Shown: positions 10,901 to 21,144 of the stretch, piece by piece
Numbering within the stretch: position 1 is the first letter of the stretch
Layout: every line of letters starts with the position of its first letter
Origin: Branchinecta lynchi
Lineage: Eukaryota > Arthropoda > Branchiopoda > Anostraca > Branchinectidae
Direction of reading: 5' to 3'
NCBI GenBank assembly: GCA_023053575.1
Contig: JAKZAP010000017.1
Location: forward strand, 9,679,501-9,743,500
DNA: 64,000 bases
Translations under genes and position numbers: made by a program
The notes under the pieces: generated by a model
Database searches by the model: none
Seen by the model: the letters and a program-made list of their open reading frames with translations, nothing else
What the model was told of the DNA's origin: nothing

Positions 10901-11626
10901 CAAAAGGAAAACGCCAATAGTGAAAGCGAAAACGCTAGTAGCTTAAAGTAGGCCTCGAATAAAATCATGGTTGCATGACAACAGCGTGGTGATTCTAGAC
11001 AGTCAGCGTCTTAAAGTTTTACATAGTAAGGGCTTTTGAGAGCGAGAATGACGCGAGTTACGTGAATCTAAGAAGTTGAATCTTACTTCTTTGTACTTTT
11101 GTTTGGTCCAGGTGGGAAATTTGGTTCCAAGTCCCTACATAGGTGTAGCATTGAGAATGTGAATGTGACATTGAGAAAGTGAAACTTACATCCAAAATAA
11201 GCTCCTCTGAATGAACAAAAACAAACAAATTTCTGTTGTTTCGTGGTTATGGCTTGCTGCAGTTTGAATCTGAATGGATCTTCCTTTCTAAAACTTATTT
11301 CGTATCCGAGGTTGATCAGCTCTTGTTGATTGTAAAGGTGTGGGTAGTTTTCCGCTGAAAGAAGACTTCCTTATCGGTAACTTCCTCCGCCCGCAGGTTC
11401 GCGTTACTGTACGCATGGAAGGGGGCTGGGGGAGTTCGTCTCGAGACTAATAAAAAAACCTGAAGAATGTGCAACTGCTGTCAGAAGCAACTTAAACGCC
11501 ACCTGGGCAGGTAAAGCTCCTAGCCGTCATTGTTAAGCCCTATGCTGCGTTGAAGATGGCCACGCAGCTGTGAACTCTTAGGCTAACGAAAATGTCCGCC
11601 CTCCGAATTTGTTAGAACACTGTCCG

Positions 11627-11954
11627 AAGTTTCATAACTGATGACACAAGAATGCGCAGTTTCAATAGACTAACTATTGGGATGTAGTTGTTGTGATTTT
11701 GAAAACTTTGTGCATTAAAAATTATGCATAACAAGTATGGCCAGGATTCAGGAAGAGCAGAAAAACTGTGCTGACCTTTCCAATATCATGACCACAAACA
11801 AAAAGGTCAGCAGACGCTTCTTCAGTGGTTTTTCGGCTCTTCCAGGCAATGCGTCTTATGCATAATATCTAATGTATAACATTTTCAAAATGAGAACACG
11901 ACTACATCCCAATTGTTGAAACTCCGCATTCTTGTATGATCGGTTATGAAACTT
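11627..11954. mobile_element. Foldback MITE
   Basis: The ends AAGTTTCATAAC and GTTATGAAACTT are inverted, and the arms continue with ACAAGAATGCG / CGCATTCTTGT and ATTGGGATGTAGTTGT / CGACTACATCCCAATTG. A second inner hairpin (GGAAGAGCAGAAAAACTG with CAGTGGTTTTTCGGCTCTTC) lies at the centre. About 328 bp. Confidence 0.75.
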
Positions 11955-12048
11955 ATGACAATGGAGTCCTTGGTCATAGTCCATAGTAGCAAGGCCCTAC
12001 AGTCGGATTCGTATTACTGTCGACTTGCCTGGCATTGGATACACTGGA

Positions 12049-12353
12049 GGTTCCCAACCTTTTCCGTACCGCGTACCCCTAATCAAGATTCAAAAAGGTT
12101 CTGTACCAAAGACGAATTGTTGTTTTACTTTACCATGATCAGAATGTCAAAAAGACGATATTTATTGTCATCAGTGATAAGTAAACCTGAAATTGCTTAC
12201 GATAGGGTATCTGGTTTTGAGGACAATAATGAAACTGACTTAGGGGACTTAAAATCGGCTGAAGCGAGGTACCGTATAAAAGCTATAGACTAGCTTGATT
12301 TTTGGATCTTCGCGTACCCCTTTGTGTACACGTACCACAGGTTGGGAACCTAG
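12049..12353. mobile_element. hAT-like non-autonomous element (probable)
   Basis: GAGGTTCCCAACCTTTTCCG and CCGCGTACCCC on the left are mirrored by GCGTACCCC and CAGGTTGGGAACCT on the right. Inverted (A)GGTTCCCAACC plus GTACCCC ends are typical of hAT-derived elements. The interior has no transposase. The exact outer ends and an 8-bp duplication could not be fixed. Confidence 0.5.
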
Positions 12354-13091
12354 CAAAATCCCATAGCAGGGCCTCTGAAAAGTGTGCTTTGGAAAAAGCA
12401 TATGAGGTTCGTTTATCCTGTTCCTTGTTATTTCTGCAGCCACTGTAACAGATTTAGTTATGTCTGGCATTGGACTATCGATTAAGGACCCAAGCGCGAC
12501 TACCGAAGAGGTATAAGCGGTGAATTAACAGAAAACTTGCTCATGTTATGGACTTAGTACCAATAATAGGCAAAATCTGCCATAAACATGAATCAAGTTT
12601 GCATAATGGGGTACATTTTCAAGGCGCTTTACTATTTTTCACTATTCTGGGAGTACTTAGGGGTGGGGGTAAGCAATTGGTGCAAGGGAAAAAAATATAG
12701 GTGATTTTAGGCTTCATATTCTCCTGTCTTGTATTGCGATTGGTGGTCAGGCCTTTAGATGTGTAGGTTTTCTCCAGCTAAACATTTGAAAGGTATTGCT
12801 CGTTTGTCTCAGTGTATGGCTAGTGTGTGAAGTTTTTCGACTATGCCAGTATCTGGAGGAAAGATCTCCTTAGCATATCGTTTGTGTCGTTGTGCTGTGA
12901 ATGTTTGTGGGTTTCCCCGACTCCCTGCTTCTTTTATTTTATTTTGTGAAGCGTTTTGCTTGAATAAACGAGATTTGTTCGTAACTATTTTTTTCATTTC
13001 GTTGTCTTACAGAAGAACCAAATCCATTCAGTCTTGTCGCGAGAATCTGAAGGGAGGGTTCATGAAGAGAATTAATGGTTGAGTAGGGGGG

Positions 13092-13150
13092 ATGAGGAAT
13101 CACCTCATTCAATTTGGTGATCACCTCATTCAATTTGGTGATTCCTCGTT
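13092..13150. repeat. Short perfect hairpin with duplicated core
   Basis: GAGGAATCACC is followed by TCATTCAATTT, GGTGATCACC, TCATTCAATTT again, and GGTGATTCCTC. The outer arms are perfectly inverted and TCATTCAATTT is directly repeated. Confidence 0.7.
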
Positions 13151-13329
13151 GGTTTACGAAGATGCGTCCGAAGATGCAACCAACCTTCTTGCCCATTGGT
13201 TTACATATAGTCTGCGAGGAGACACTGGATGTGGTTGAGGATTATTCTATAATCTTATCCTTACCATCGTCTCTAATAAGGGCCGCTGTTCATACATCTT
13301 CCCATTCGGACTGGATAGACGCGTTGATA

Positions 13330-14190
13330 CAATAATAATAATAACTTTTATTTCAGCCAAAGGCCATATACACACAAAGAAAACAGAACAAAATGAACAA
13401 GCACTAGAACCAACTAAGGAGACACGTCCATGAGGAGCGTTTTCCTCACAGGAAGGCAGCTGAAAAGAGGATCAGCGGCATTCCTGACAGGAAAATTCTC
13501 AGTAGAAAATTCTCTAGTGAAAGGACGCTTTAGATCGCCTTTTCTCAAGGACGCTTTTGATCGCATTACTATCTCATTCAGTGTAGAGCACCTTCGGGAG
13601 ACAAGTTCATGGCTCACGTTACAAATCTTTGGTAGTTGATGTAGGCGCCGGTCAGCTCGACAGTTTTCAGTAGTTTGGTGGATTTGAGTGAAATATTGGC
13701 GACTAGAGATATCCCAAAAAGCTGGTAACAATAGCACTGGAACAAGCGAGTTCTCGCTGCATCAGAGCAGTGCCCAAATTTGAGGACGATCATGTTACCT
13801 CGCTTAAACAAACCTCGTAGAAGCGCGGTAGGTCGTCAGCCCGTAGGGTGTACCCCAAATAAGTAAAATTACGTACAAACACGATTTCATTCCAACCAAG
13901 CCGCACCCCTTTCAGAGGAACGGGTAAGCCAGGGGGTAGGTAAGCTATTGCAAGCGTTTTCTTCGTGTTGAAGCGTAATCATCGCAAATTTTTAGGAGCT
14001 GATTGAGGGCAAAAATGGTGGGCGAAATTAACACGATTTCGTCCGCAAGCATAAAATGATTGTAACAAAACCCGTTAATGTGGCAACCAATCCTCGTAAG
14101 TCATAACTCCAGCGAAAGCTCGTCTGTATAAATCGTGTACAAAAGCAGAGATAGAACACCCCCCTGGCGTAGACCGTTCCTAAGGTGAAA
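13330..14190 (-). mobile_element. LINE relic with RT motifs (5'-truncated)
   Basis: On the - strand, from 14190 down: GLRQGGVLSLLLYTIYTDEL (RT domain 4), HFMLADEIVLISP (degenerate FADD: LADE), FTYLGYTLRADDLPRF, KFGHCSDAARTRLFQCYCYQ (thumb/connection). The frame is broken several times. The 3' end ATATGGCCTTTGGCTGAAAT runs into an (ATT)n tail at 13330-13348. The catalytic second Asp is changed to Glu, so the copy is dead. Confidence 0.75.
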
Positions 14191-14329
14191 AAAAGCACTG
14201 AAACTATCCCCCCAACATACATATTGTAATAGATATTATGGAGATCCGACTGTTTTTTTTTGTTTTTTTTATCCCGTTATTTACTTGTTTTCATTCCCAC
14301 CAAGCCGCACCCCTTTCAGAGGAACGGGT

Positions 14330-14890
14330 GATCCGACTGGTAGGTACGGCGAAGAGTGTTCTTCGGTCGCCCTCTTCTTTTGAATCATTCCGGATGCCAC
14401 TGAGGATAGCGTTGGGAAGTATGGTGCTTCACATCCTGATTGTATTGCCCAGATACCTCCAGTGGCGGATATTGATGACTTCAGTAATAAGGGGTTGCAC
14501 AGTCATCTGGCGAATCACCAGGTTTGTGACCCTTTCTGTCCAGTTAAGATCCGCCCAAGGCAGGTGTTTTCTAAGGTTAGAAGACGCTTCTCGTCCTGTT
14601 GGCTGAGGTGCTAAGTCTCGGATTCTTACAGATGTACGGAGAGAACGCTGCTGTTGAAAAGTCTCAGCTTGAGCCTAAGGGAGTACGTTTTGCTCCTCCA
14701 TATCTTCTTTAGCCGATTGAAGACACCGCTGGCCTGGCCAAGTCTTAGCAGGAGTCAGGACTTCCTTTGCACAAGCTCCACTTTTTTCAACTGTACTGCC
14801 GAGATATCGGGCAGTACAGTCACATCTTATACTGTGTGGGAATATCGTAGTATGCTAACTGTGGGCCAAACCAGGGAGAAAAAGTGAAGT
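14330..14890 (-). mobile_element. LINE relic, ORF2 C-terminal part
   Basis: The - strand reads ASGVFNRLKKIWRSKTYSLR then LKLRLFNSSVLSVHL, then ENTCLGRILTG and INIRHWRYLGNTIRM, matching the post-RT region of many non-LTR elements (F..L..IW....S...KLRLFNS.VLS.LLYG.E.W; RW.WLGH.LRM). Several stops and frameshifts. It is a different insertion from the one at 13330-14190, because the order on the - strand would be wrong for one element. Confidence 0.7.
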
Positions 14891-15299
14891 CGGATAAAAA
14901 CTCGTTCACCCGCGTGCGTGGTATTATAGAACCCTTTTAGACGGTTTGTTACGACGACTGTATTTTTATGTGAAAAAGCACTCTCAACCTGACCTTATGG
15001 AGGGGTGTAGTAGGTCGGACAGAAGATGGTAAATGTCCATAGATACAGTCATCGGAGTCAAGATATCCTACTACAAGTGCAGACTTCACGGTTCATTATG
15101 GATTCCTGGTCGATTCACACTGGTTTGCATACCGAACCACAATAGGCTATAACCATCCATCATACACTGGACCTACAGGCCAGCCCACTCTAGGAGCTTT
15201 AAGCAGGGACCCATACATTTCCTGTTAAGTTTCCTTACAGGGGGCCAGTCATTTCCTATGCTGCTATGTTGCCCGAGCCACAACTAGTTTCCAAAAATT

Positions 15300-17260
15300 C
15301 CGCTTGGGTCGAATCGGCGTTCTTGCTCAGATAGAAAAAAATTGTTCCCACAAGTTTCAAAGAACACAGAAGCCGTTGGCAAATCGGGTTCTTTTTATAG
15401 GCAAGAAATGGAATCCTGCAAACATTTTTCGGGCAAAAAACAGAAGAAATCGAATTCTGCATGCTTTTGTTGCTCCTCAATAATCCAGAATAAATGATTT
15501 TTTAATGTTTTCGTCGCGCGTTGGTTGACTCGTTGGCAACGCAAGAAAGGAAATTCTGCAAGAAATCGAATTCTGCATGCTTTTGTCGTGCCTCGGCAAT
15601 CCAGAAGTAATAATTTGTTCATGTTTGTGTTGGTCATTTGTCGGCTCGTTGGCACATTGTGTTCTTTTTATACGCAAGAAGGGAAATCCTGCAAACATTT
15701 GTCGGTCAAATGAATAAACCACATTTTGCATGCTTTTGTCGTGCCTCAGTAATCCCGAAGAAATAATTTTGTAATGTTTTGTCGGGCGATGGTCGACTCT
15801 CCCGCACATCGTGTTCGTTTTATACGCAAGAAAGGAAATCCTGCAAACATTTGTCGGGCAAATGAATAAATTAAATTCTGCATGCTTTTGTCGTGCCTCA
15901 GTAATCCCGAAGAAATAATTTTGTAATGTTTTGTCGGGCGATGGTCGACTCTCCCGCACATCGTGTTCGTTTTATACGCAAGAAAGGAAATCCTGCAAAC
16001 ATTTGTCGGGCAAATGAATAAATTAAATTCTGCATGCTTTTGTTGTGTCTCAGTAATCCCGAAGAAATAATTTTGTAATGTTTTGTCGGGCGATGGTCGA
16101 CTCTCCCGCACATCGTGTTCGTTTTATACGCAAGAAAGGAAATCCTGCAAACATTTGTCGGGCAAATGAATAAATCAAATTCTGCATGCTTTTATTGTGC
16201 CTTGGTAATCCAGAAGAAATGGTTCCCACAAGTTTCAAAGAACACAGAAGCCGTCGGCAAATCGGGTTCTTTTTATAGGCAAGAAATGGAATCCTGCAAA
16301 CATTTTTCGGGCAAAACAGAAGAAATCGAATTCTGCATGCTCGTGTTGCTCCTCAGTAATCCAGAAGAAATGATTTTTTAATGTTTTCGTCGCGCGTTGG
16401 TTGACTCGTTGGCAAATTGGGTTCTTTTTATACGCAAGAAAGGAAATTCTACAAGAAATCGAATTCTGCATGCTTTTGTCGTGCCTCGGAAATCCAGAAG
16501 TAGTAATTTGTTCATGTTTTTGTTGGGCGTTGGTGGGCTCGTTTGCACATTGTGTTCTTTTTATACGCAAGAAGGGGAATCGTGCAAACATTTGTCGGTC
16601 AAATGAATAAATCAAATTCTGCATGCTTTTGTCGTGCCTCAGTAATCCCGAAGAAATAATTTTTTAATGTTTTGTCGGGCGATGGTCGACTTGTTGGCAC
16701 ATTGTGTTCTTTTTATACACAAGAAAGGAAATTCTGCAAACATTTGTCTGTGAAATGAATAAATCAAATTCTGCATGCTTTGTCGTGCCTCAGTAATCCC
16801 GAAGAGATAATTTGTTAATGTTGTGTCGGGCGATGGTTGACTTTTTATGCGCAAGAAAGGAAATCCTGCAAACATTTGTCGGTCAAAACAATGAATAAAT
16901 CAAATTCTGCATGCTTTTATTGTGCCTTGGTAATCCAGAAGAAATATTGTTTTTAGGTTTTTGTCGGTCAACTCGTCAGCACATCAGGTTCTTTTTATAC
17001 GCAGGAAAGAGAATCCTGCAAACTTTGTCGGGCGCACCCGGGAAGTAATAGTCTTATCGGTCCAAGGCATTAATTTTACACGTAAGAAATCAAGTTCTGT
17101 ACAGTTTAGTGGAGCAAAACATAGAAAAAATCAAATGCTCGATGGTTTTGTCAGGCGTCGGTATTCTCGTCGGCACATCAGGTTCTTTTTCCACAAAAAA
17201 AATAAATTCTGTAAATTTTTATCGGGTGCATTCCGAAAGACCACAAGACAACTTATCACA
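15300..17260. repeat. Satellite array, unit about 152 bp
   Basis: GCATGC in the phrase TTCTGCATGCTTTTGT recurs at 15459, 15575, 15728, 15880, 16032, 16184, 16335, 16469, 16621, 16773 and 16909: spacing 151-153 with shorter units of 116, 134 and 136. Each unit also has ATACGCAAGAAAGGAAAT, CCTGCAAACATTTGTCGG and GGCGATGGTCGAC. Units 15728-16184 are almost identical; edges are degenerate. Units 1 to 4 resemble units 7 to 10, about 880-890 bp apart, which indicates a higher-order duplication. Open frames across it are a by-product of the repeat. Confidence 0.9.
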
Positions 17261-17633
17261 CATTGTCCATGAAACGTGGAACGAGGTTATTAATGAAATA
17301 GTATTTAAGTTTTCAGTCCCTTCTTAATAACAAAACCGAAGTTGATCAAAATACACAAAAAAAAATTTACTGTCATCGCCCTAATCGTGCAGCAAAAACA
17401 GCGGCCGTCTCAAAAATTAAATCTCAGACTATGTTTTTCTTAACAGTGGTATTTGAAAGTAATTTACCCTAATAAGATATTTATAGTCGGTAGAAGTTTC
17501 AGTTATTTATTACAGATTTGTTTCCTTCCCCGACGTTGAACCAGAAGATTGACAGCCTGACGAGGACCCTTGCCAAGAATGGCCGAAATATCGCTGATGA
17601 AGAATCTTAGCTGGCGTCCCTCTTGCTCTTTTT

Positions 17634-20267
17634 ATGGTTTCTCCAAGATCTCAAGGGCCTGATATTATAGAGCAAGATAGGCAGACAAATGGTAGTAATA
17701 TTCCAGTTCCAGAGGTAATAGTTAGACGACCAATTATGGTTTCTGAGGGATTGGATAAGAGAATTTTAGATAAGGTAACAGAGCAACGTTCTCAGGAAAT
17801 GCTAGAAAATTGTATAGAGCTAGGTAAAGCGAATCGAGTTGAGGAGGCTATTTCTGATTTTTCATCGTTTATGTATGAGATTGCATGTGATCATGACCAG
17901 ATAAAGAGGAAGGAGCGGATGGGTAGAGTGAAGGATTCTTTTTATGATTATGATTGTCGGATGTTGAAAAATAAGGTGGTGGAGGCACTAACACTGGTGA
18001 AAAATAGCGGTAGTCAGCAGCTAGAATCTAACCTCGGTAAGTATAGACAAATTAGAAGAGAGTACAAAGCTTTGGTGAAGGCTAAGAAAAAGCAGGAGGC
18101 TGAGGGCGTTAGGGAAAAGGTAAGAGATTCTTTAAAAAATAAAGATGGTAAGCAATTTTGGAAGTGGGTGAATAAGTCGCTAGTTGATAAGGGTGAGGTC
18201 CCTCAGTTGGGGCCACAATCTTGGGAGAGGTATTATGAGAGTAAAGGGATGAAGTTGGAAACGGTATTTAGTGAACAGTGGAAAGAGAAGGTAAGGGAGA
18301 AGGTATGTTACCCGTTGACAGAGGAAGATTCCAAATTACTAGCTCCAGTTGAGGAGGCTGAAGTTTGGAATGTTATGCGTAAAATGAAAGGAAATTCTGC
18401 TCCCGGTCCGGATGGTATTCCGTTGTCTGTGTGGCGATGGGGTAAGGTGGTGGTTGTGCAGGTGATGGTTGCCTTGTTTTCTAGTTTGATGGTGAATGCT
18501 ACGTGGCCGATACAATGGACAACCTCTATAGCGATACCATTATTTAAGAAGGGTAGTAGACAGCTGCATGAAAACTATAGATGCATCCATTTGGGGAATG
18601 CTTTTGCTAAAATATTTGCGAAATTTTTAGATTCTAGACTTTGTAGATGGTTGGATCACAAGGAATTAATGTCCTCGGTACAGGCTGGTTTTCGGAAGGG
18701 TTTTAGTACGATTGACCAAATGTTTATTTTGCATTGTTTAGTTAGTAAGTACACGGGGAAAGAAAGGGGTAGATTATACGTGGTATTTTTAGATCTGAAG
18801 GGAGCATTCGACAATGTTAAGAGAGATCTATTGATGGAGGAGTTATTGAAGATTGGTTTACCGAATGCGTTTGTACTAATTTTGGTTTCGATGTATGAAA
18901 TGACTAAGTTTGTAGTGAAGGTGGCAGGTAAATTTTCTAGATCATTTTTTCTAAGCGTAGGGGTTAAACAAGGGTGTTGCCTATCTCCTAAATTGTTCTC
19001 GCTTTACATTAATGATTTTCATGAGTATTTGTTACATTCTGGTGCGGCGGTGGTAAGTCTGGATATTTGTCAGTTATGTGCCTTGTTGTTTGCGGACGAT
19101 ATGGTGCTATTTGCGGATTCGCCCGAAAAGTTGCAGTTTCTGTTGGATAGGACCCACGAATACCTCCGAATGAAAGACTTGTGTTTGAATGTGAGTAAGT
19201 CTGTAATGATGGTGTTTAGAAAGGGTGGAAGAGTGAGTGAAAGTGAGAGTGTGAAGTTTAATGGAGAGAAAATAGGGATAACGGATGATTTTGTTTATTT
19301 AGGTGTTCGGTTTTCGTATAATGGTAAGTTTGGTAAACAAATAGAAGCTAGCGAGAGAAAAGGGAAGCGTTGTGCGTATGCGCTTGCTGGAAGCCATTTA
19401 GGGGATATTAAGGATATTAAAATGCATAAGCAGTTATTTTCAACTAAAGTAGTATCAGCTATGCATTATGGATCCGAGATTTGGGGCTTCCATAAGGGGG
19501 ATAAGCTAGAGAGTGTACAGTTACAATATTTTAAGAGGGTATTAGGGGTTAGCGTGAGAACAAATAGCCTAGTAATTACAGGGGACTTAGGTTTAGGGTT
19601 GCTCCGGAATAGTAGGTTGGTAGCAATGATAAGATATTGGGAGAAAGTGACGAGTTTGCCAAGGGTGAGAGTTTTGAAAGCGGCGTATTTGGAAATACTT
19701 GGGGGCAAGAAAAGGGATTGGCCTCAGCAAATTAAAAAAATATTGGATGATTGTGGTTATGGTGGTTTGTGGTGTGATGGAGTGGGACCAGGTTACCCCC
19801 TAGGTAAGGTAGCTAAGTTAGTGAAAGATAGGCTAAGAGATCAGGAGATTCAGAGGTGGCATGGGGGCGTATCAGAGCACCACTCTCTGAAGTTGTATGG
19901 TATGGCTAAAGAGACATGGGGAGAAGAATTATATTTTAAGTTGGGATTGGGGGGGGCAGAATTGAGGTGGATGGTGAGTCTTAGGGCGGACGCTCTTCCA
20001 GTGGGGATGCGGAGAAAGTATATTGGTCGAGAGAGGAAAGGTACTGGTCCTTATTTTTGTCCGATGTGTGGTGTTGAGGGGGAGGATGCGGTACATTTGA
20101 TGTGTTATTGCGAGGAGTTGAAAGGATTAAGAAAGGAAGTGTTTGGCCGGGAGGTTTGGGATGAAAGGGAATTGACTTCGATTATGGGAAGTAAGTGTTT
20201 TGGTGATCTCCGAAGGCTGGGTAGATTCCTGAAGATAGCTATGACCCACCGCGAACTATTTTTATAG
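17634..20267 (+). CDS. LINE ORF2 reverse transcriptase, endonuclease missing
   Basis: 877 codons, no stop. Residues 1-240 are the linker that normally follows the endonuclease. The RT domain spans about 240-530: GNSAPGPDGIPLSVWRWGK, IAIPLFKKGSRQLHENYRCI, VQAGFRKGFSTIDQMF, YVVFLDLKGAFDNVKRD (catalytic Asp), GVKQGCCLSPKLFSLYINDF, and LLFADDMVLFADSP (catalytic FADD). The C-terminus has a CxxC-x8-H-x4-C knuckle (CPMCGVEGEDAVHLMCYC). All RT catalytic Asp are intact, but no apurinic-like endonuclease is present because of 5' truncation, so it cannot be autonomous. The start ATG lies in the target flank, not in the element. The clade (I/Jockey-like group) cannot be fixed without alignment. Confidence 0.85.
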   Translation: MVSPRSQGPDIIEQDRQTNGSNIPVPEVIVRRPIMVSEGLDKRILDKVTEQRSQEMLENCIELGKANRVEEAISDFSSFMYEIACDHDQIKRKERMGRVKDSFYDYDCRMLKNKVVEALTLVKNSGSQQLESNLGKYRQIRREYKALVKAKKKQEAEGVREKVRDSLKNKDGKQFWKWVNKSLVDKGEVPQLGPQSWERYYESKGMKLETVFSEQWKEKVREKVCYPLTEEDSKLLAPVEEAEVWNVMRKMKGNSAPGPDGIPLSVWRWGKVVVVQVMVALFSSLMVNATWPIQWTTSIAIPLFKKGSRQLHENYRCIHLGNAFAKIFAKFLDSRLCRWLDHKELMSSVQAGFRKGFSTIDQMFILHCLVSKYTGKERGRLYVVFLDLKGAFDNVKRDLLMEELLKIGLPNAFVLILVSMYEMTKFVVKVAGKFSRSFFLSVGVKQGCCLSPKLFSLYINDFHEYLLHSGAAVVSLDICQLCALLFADDMVLFADSPEKLQFLLDRTHEYLRMKDLCLNVSKSVMMVFRKGGRVSESESVKFNGEKIGITDDFVYLGVRFSYNGKFGKQIEASERKGKRCAYALAGSHLGDIKDIKMHKQLFSTKVVSAMHYGSEIWGFHKGDKLESVQLQYFKRVLGVSVRTNSLVITGDLGLGLLRNSRLVAMIRYWEKVTSLPRVRVLKAAYLEILGGKKRDWPQQIKKILDDCGYGGLWCDGVGPGYPLGKVAKLVKDRLRDQEIQRWHGGVSEHHSLKLYGMAKETWGEELYFKLGLGGAELRWMVSLRADALPVGMRRKYIGRERKGTGPYFCPMCGVEGEDAVHLMCYCEELKGLRKEVFGREVWDERELTSIMGSKCFGDLRRLGRFLKIAMTHRELFL

Positions 20268-20390
20268 AAGTTGATTTTTGGTTTGTTTCGGAGTGTACGA
20301 TATTTTGTTTGTTGTTATTTTTTTTATGTTTTCCGCCATGGCCCTTGGGCTTTTTTGGAATTAAATTCATTCATTCATTCATTCATTGTT
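17637..20390 (+). mobile_element. 5'-truncated non-LTR retrotransposon (LINE)
   Basis: A single uninterrupted frame runs to 20267, followed by a short 3' UTR ending CATGGCCCTTGGGCTTTTTT, AATTAAATT and an (ATTC)n tail at about 20364-20388. The left flank ends CTTTTTATG and the right flank starts CATTGTTTGAA; together these rebuild a family Y repeat (compare TTTTATGCATTGTTTGAA at 8454), so the boundaries are well supported. Absence of damage indicates a recent insertion. Confidence 0.88.
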
Positions 20391-20563
20391 TGAACAAATT
20401 TTTCAAAGTCAGCTTGGGCTCAAGAATATTTAAGGGTGCTTTAACGAACTAACAAAACTGGAATGTTCGTTTTCGGGCGAATAATAGCTTAAAGAGAAAG
20501 CCTATTCTCGCTGAAAGAGATATCTAGACAGATGTCTAATGGAGCCCACAGATGTGTGAATCT

Positions 20564-20840
20564 CGAAAGAAATAGAAAACCGTGATTTTCGGGTTTTTTT
20601 CTTGATCAGCTGATTATCCCTCTAGGATGGTGTGCGAGGGATAAATATAAATTCGGATATTTCGGTTGCACTTCCGGCAAACCGTCCTCAGCGAAAAACA
20701 AAACAAAACTAAATCATAAAATCCACCACAATCACAACAGGAGAACGATATATTTATATTTATCCCTCGCACATCATCCTAGAGGGATAATTAGCTGATC
20801 AAGAAAAAAACTCGAAAATCACGGTTTTCTATTTCTTTCG
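20564..20840. mobile_element. Long-arm palindromic MITE
   Basis: Left arm from CGAAAGAAATAGAAAACCGT and right arm to ACGGTTTTCTATTTCTTTCG; arms of about 90 bp differ at roughly three positions (for example TGTGCGAGGGATAAATATAA is perfectly mirrored). A loop of about 95 bp separates them. High arm identity suggests recent origin or gene conversion. Confidence 0.85.
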
Positions 20841-21144
20841 TAATGAATGGTCAGCTTGGCTTCAAACCTTATATGTGTGAATCTCCCACCATATAATGTG
20901 TGTAAGTACTGGTGACGGCACATCTTAATTGATTCGTCATAGTGGAGTGCGTTTGCGACGATGAGCAATTTACAGAACAATATTTCGATTGTTTTTTTGT
21001 TTTTTTTTCAAGGCTGGTTTCACTAGTCGCACGCATAGGAAGACGCGGTTCCTTGCGCTTTACGTTTTTTGCAGGTAACTCTCATTATAACGCTGTCACA
21101 TCTCGGTTGCTCGAAATTTAGAGCTGCGTGGAGTTTTCGTGTTC

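Noticed and set aside
10425..10951. Overlapping open frames of 64-108 codons
   Set aside because: Explained by the GC-rich repeated motifs of this block; no consistent frame or family.
11946..12293. 115-codon open frame
   Set aside because: Crosses the left end of a hAT-like element and has no transposase motifs or start context.
13330..14890. A single long LINE on the - strand
   Set aside because: The ORF2 C-terminal part (14330-14890) lies upstream of the RT core (13990-14190) in - orientation, which is the wrong order for one element, so two insertions are called.
15477..15959. 160-codon open frame on the - strand
   Set aside because: It lies wholly in the 152-bp satellite and its protein simply repeats the unit; no start context, family or codon bias.
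15300..17260. Regular repeat array as a CRISPR-like locus
   Set aside because: Units of ~152 bp are contiguous without unique spacers and the DNA is animal nuclear; it is a satellite.
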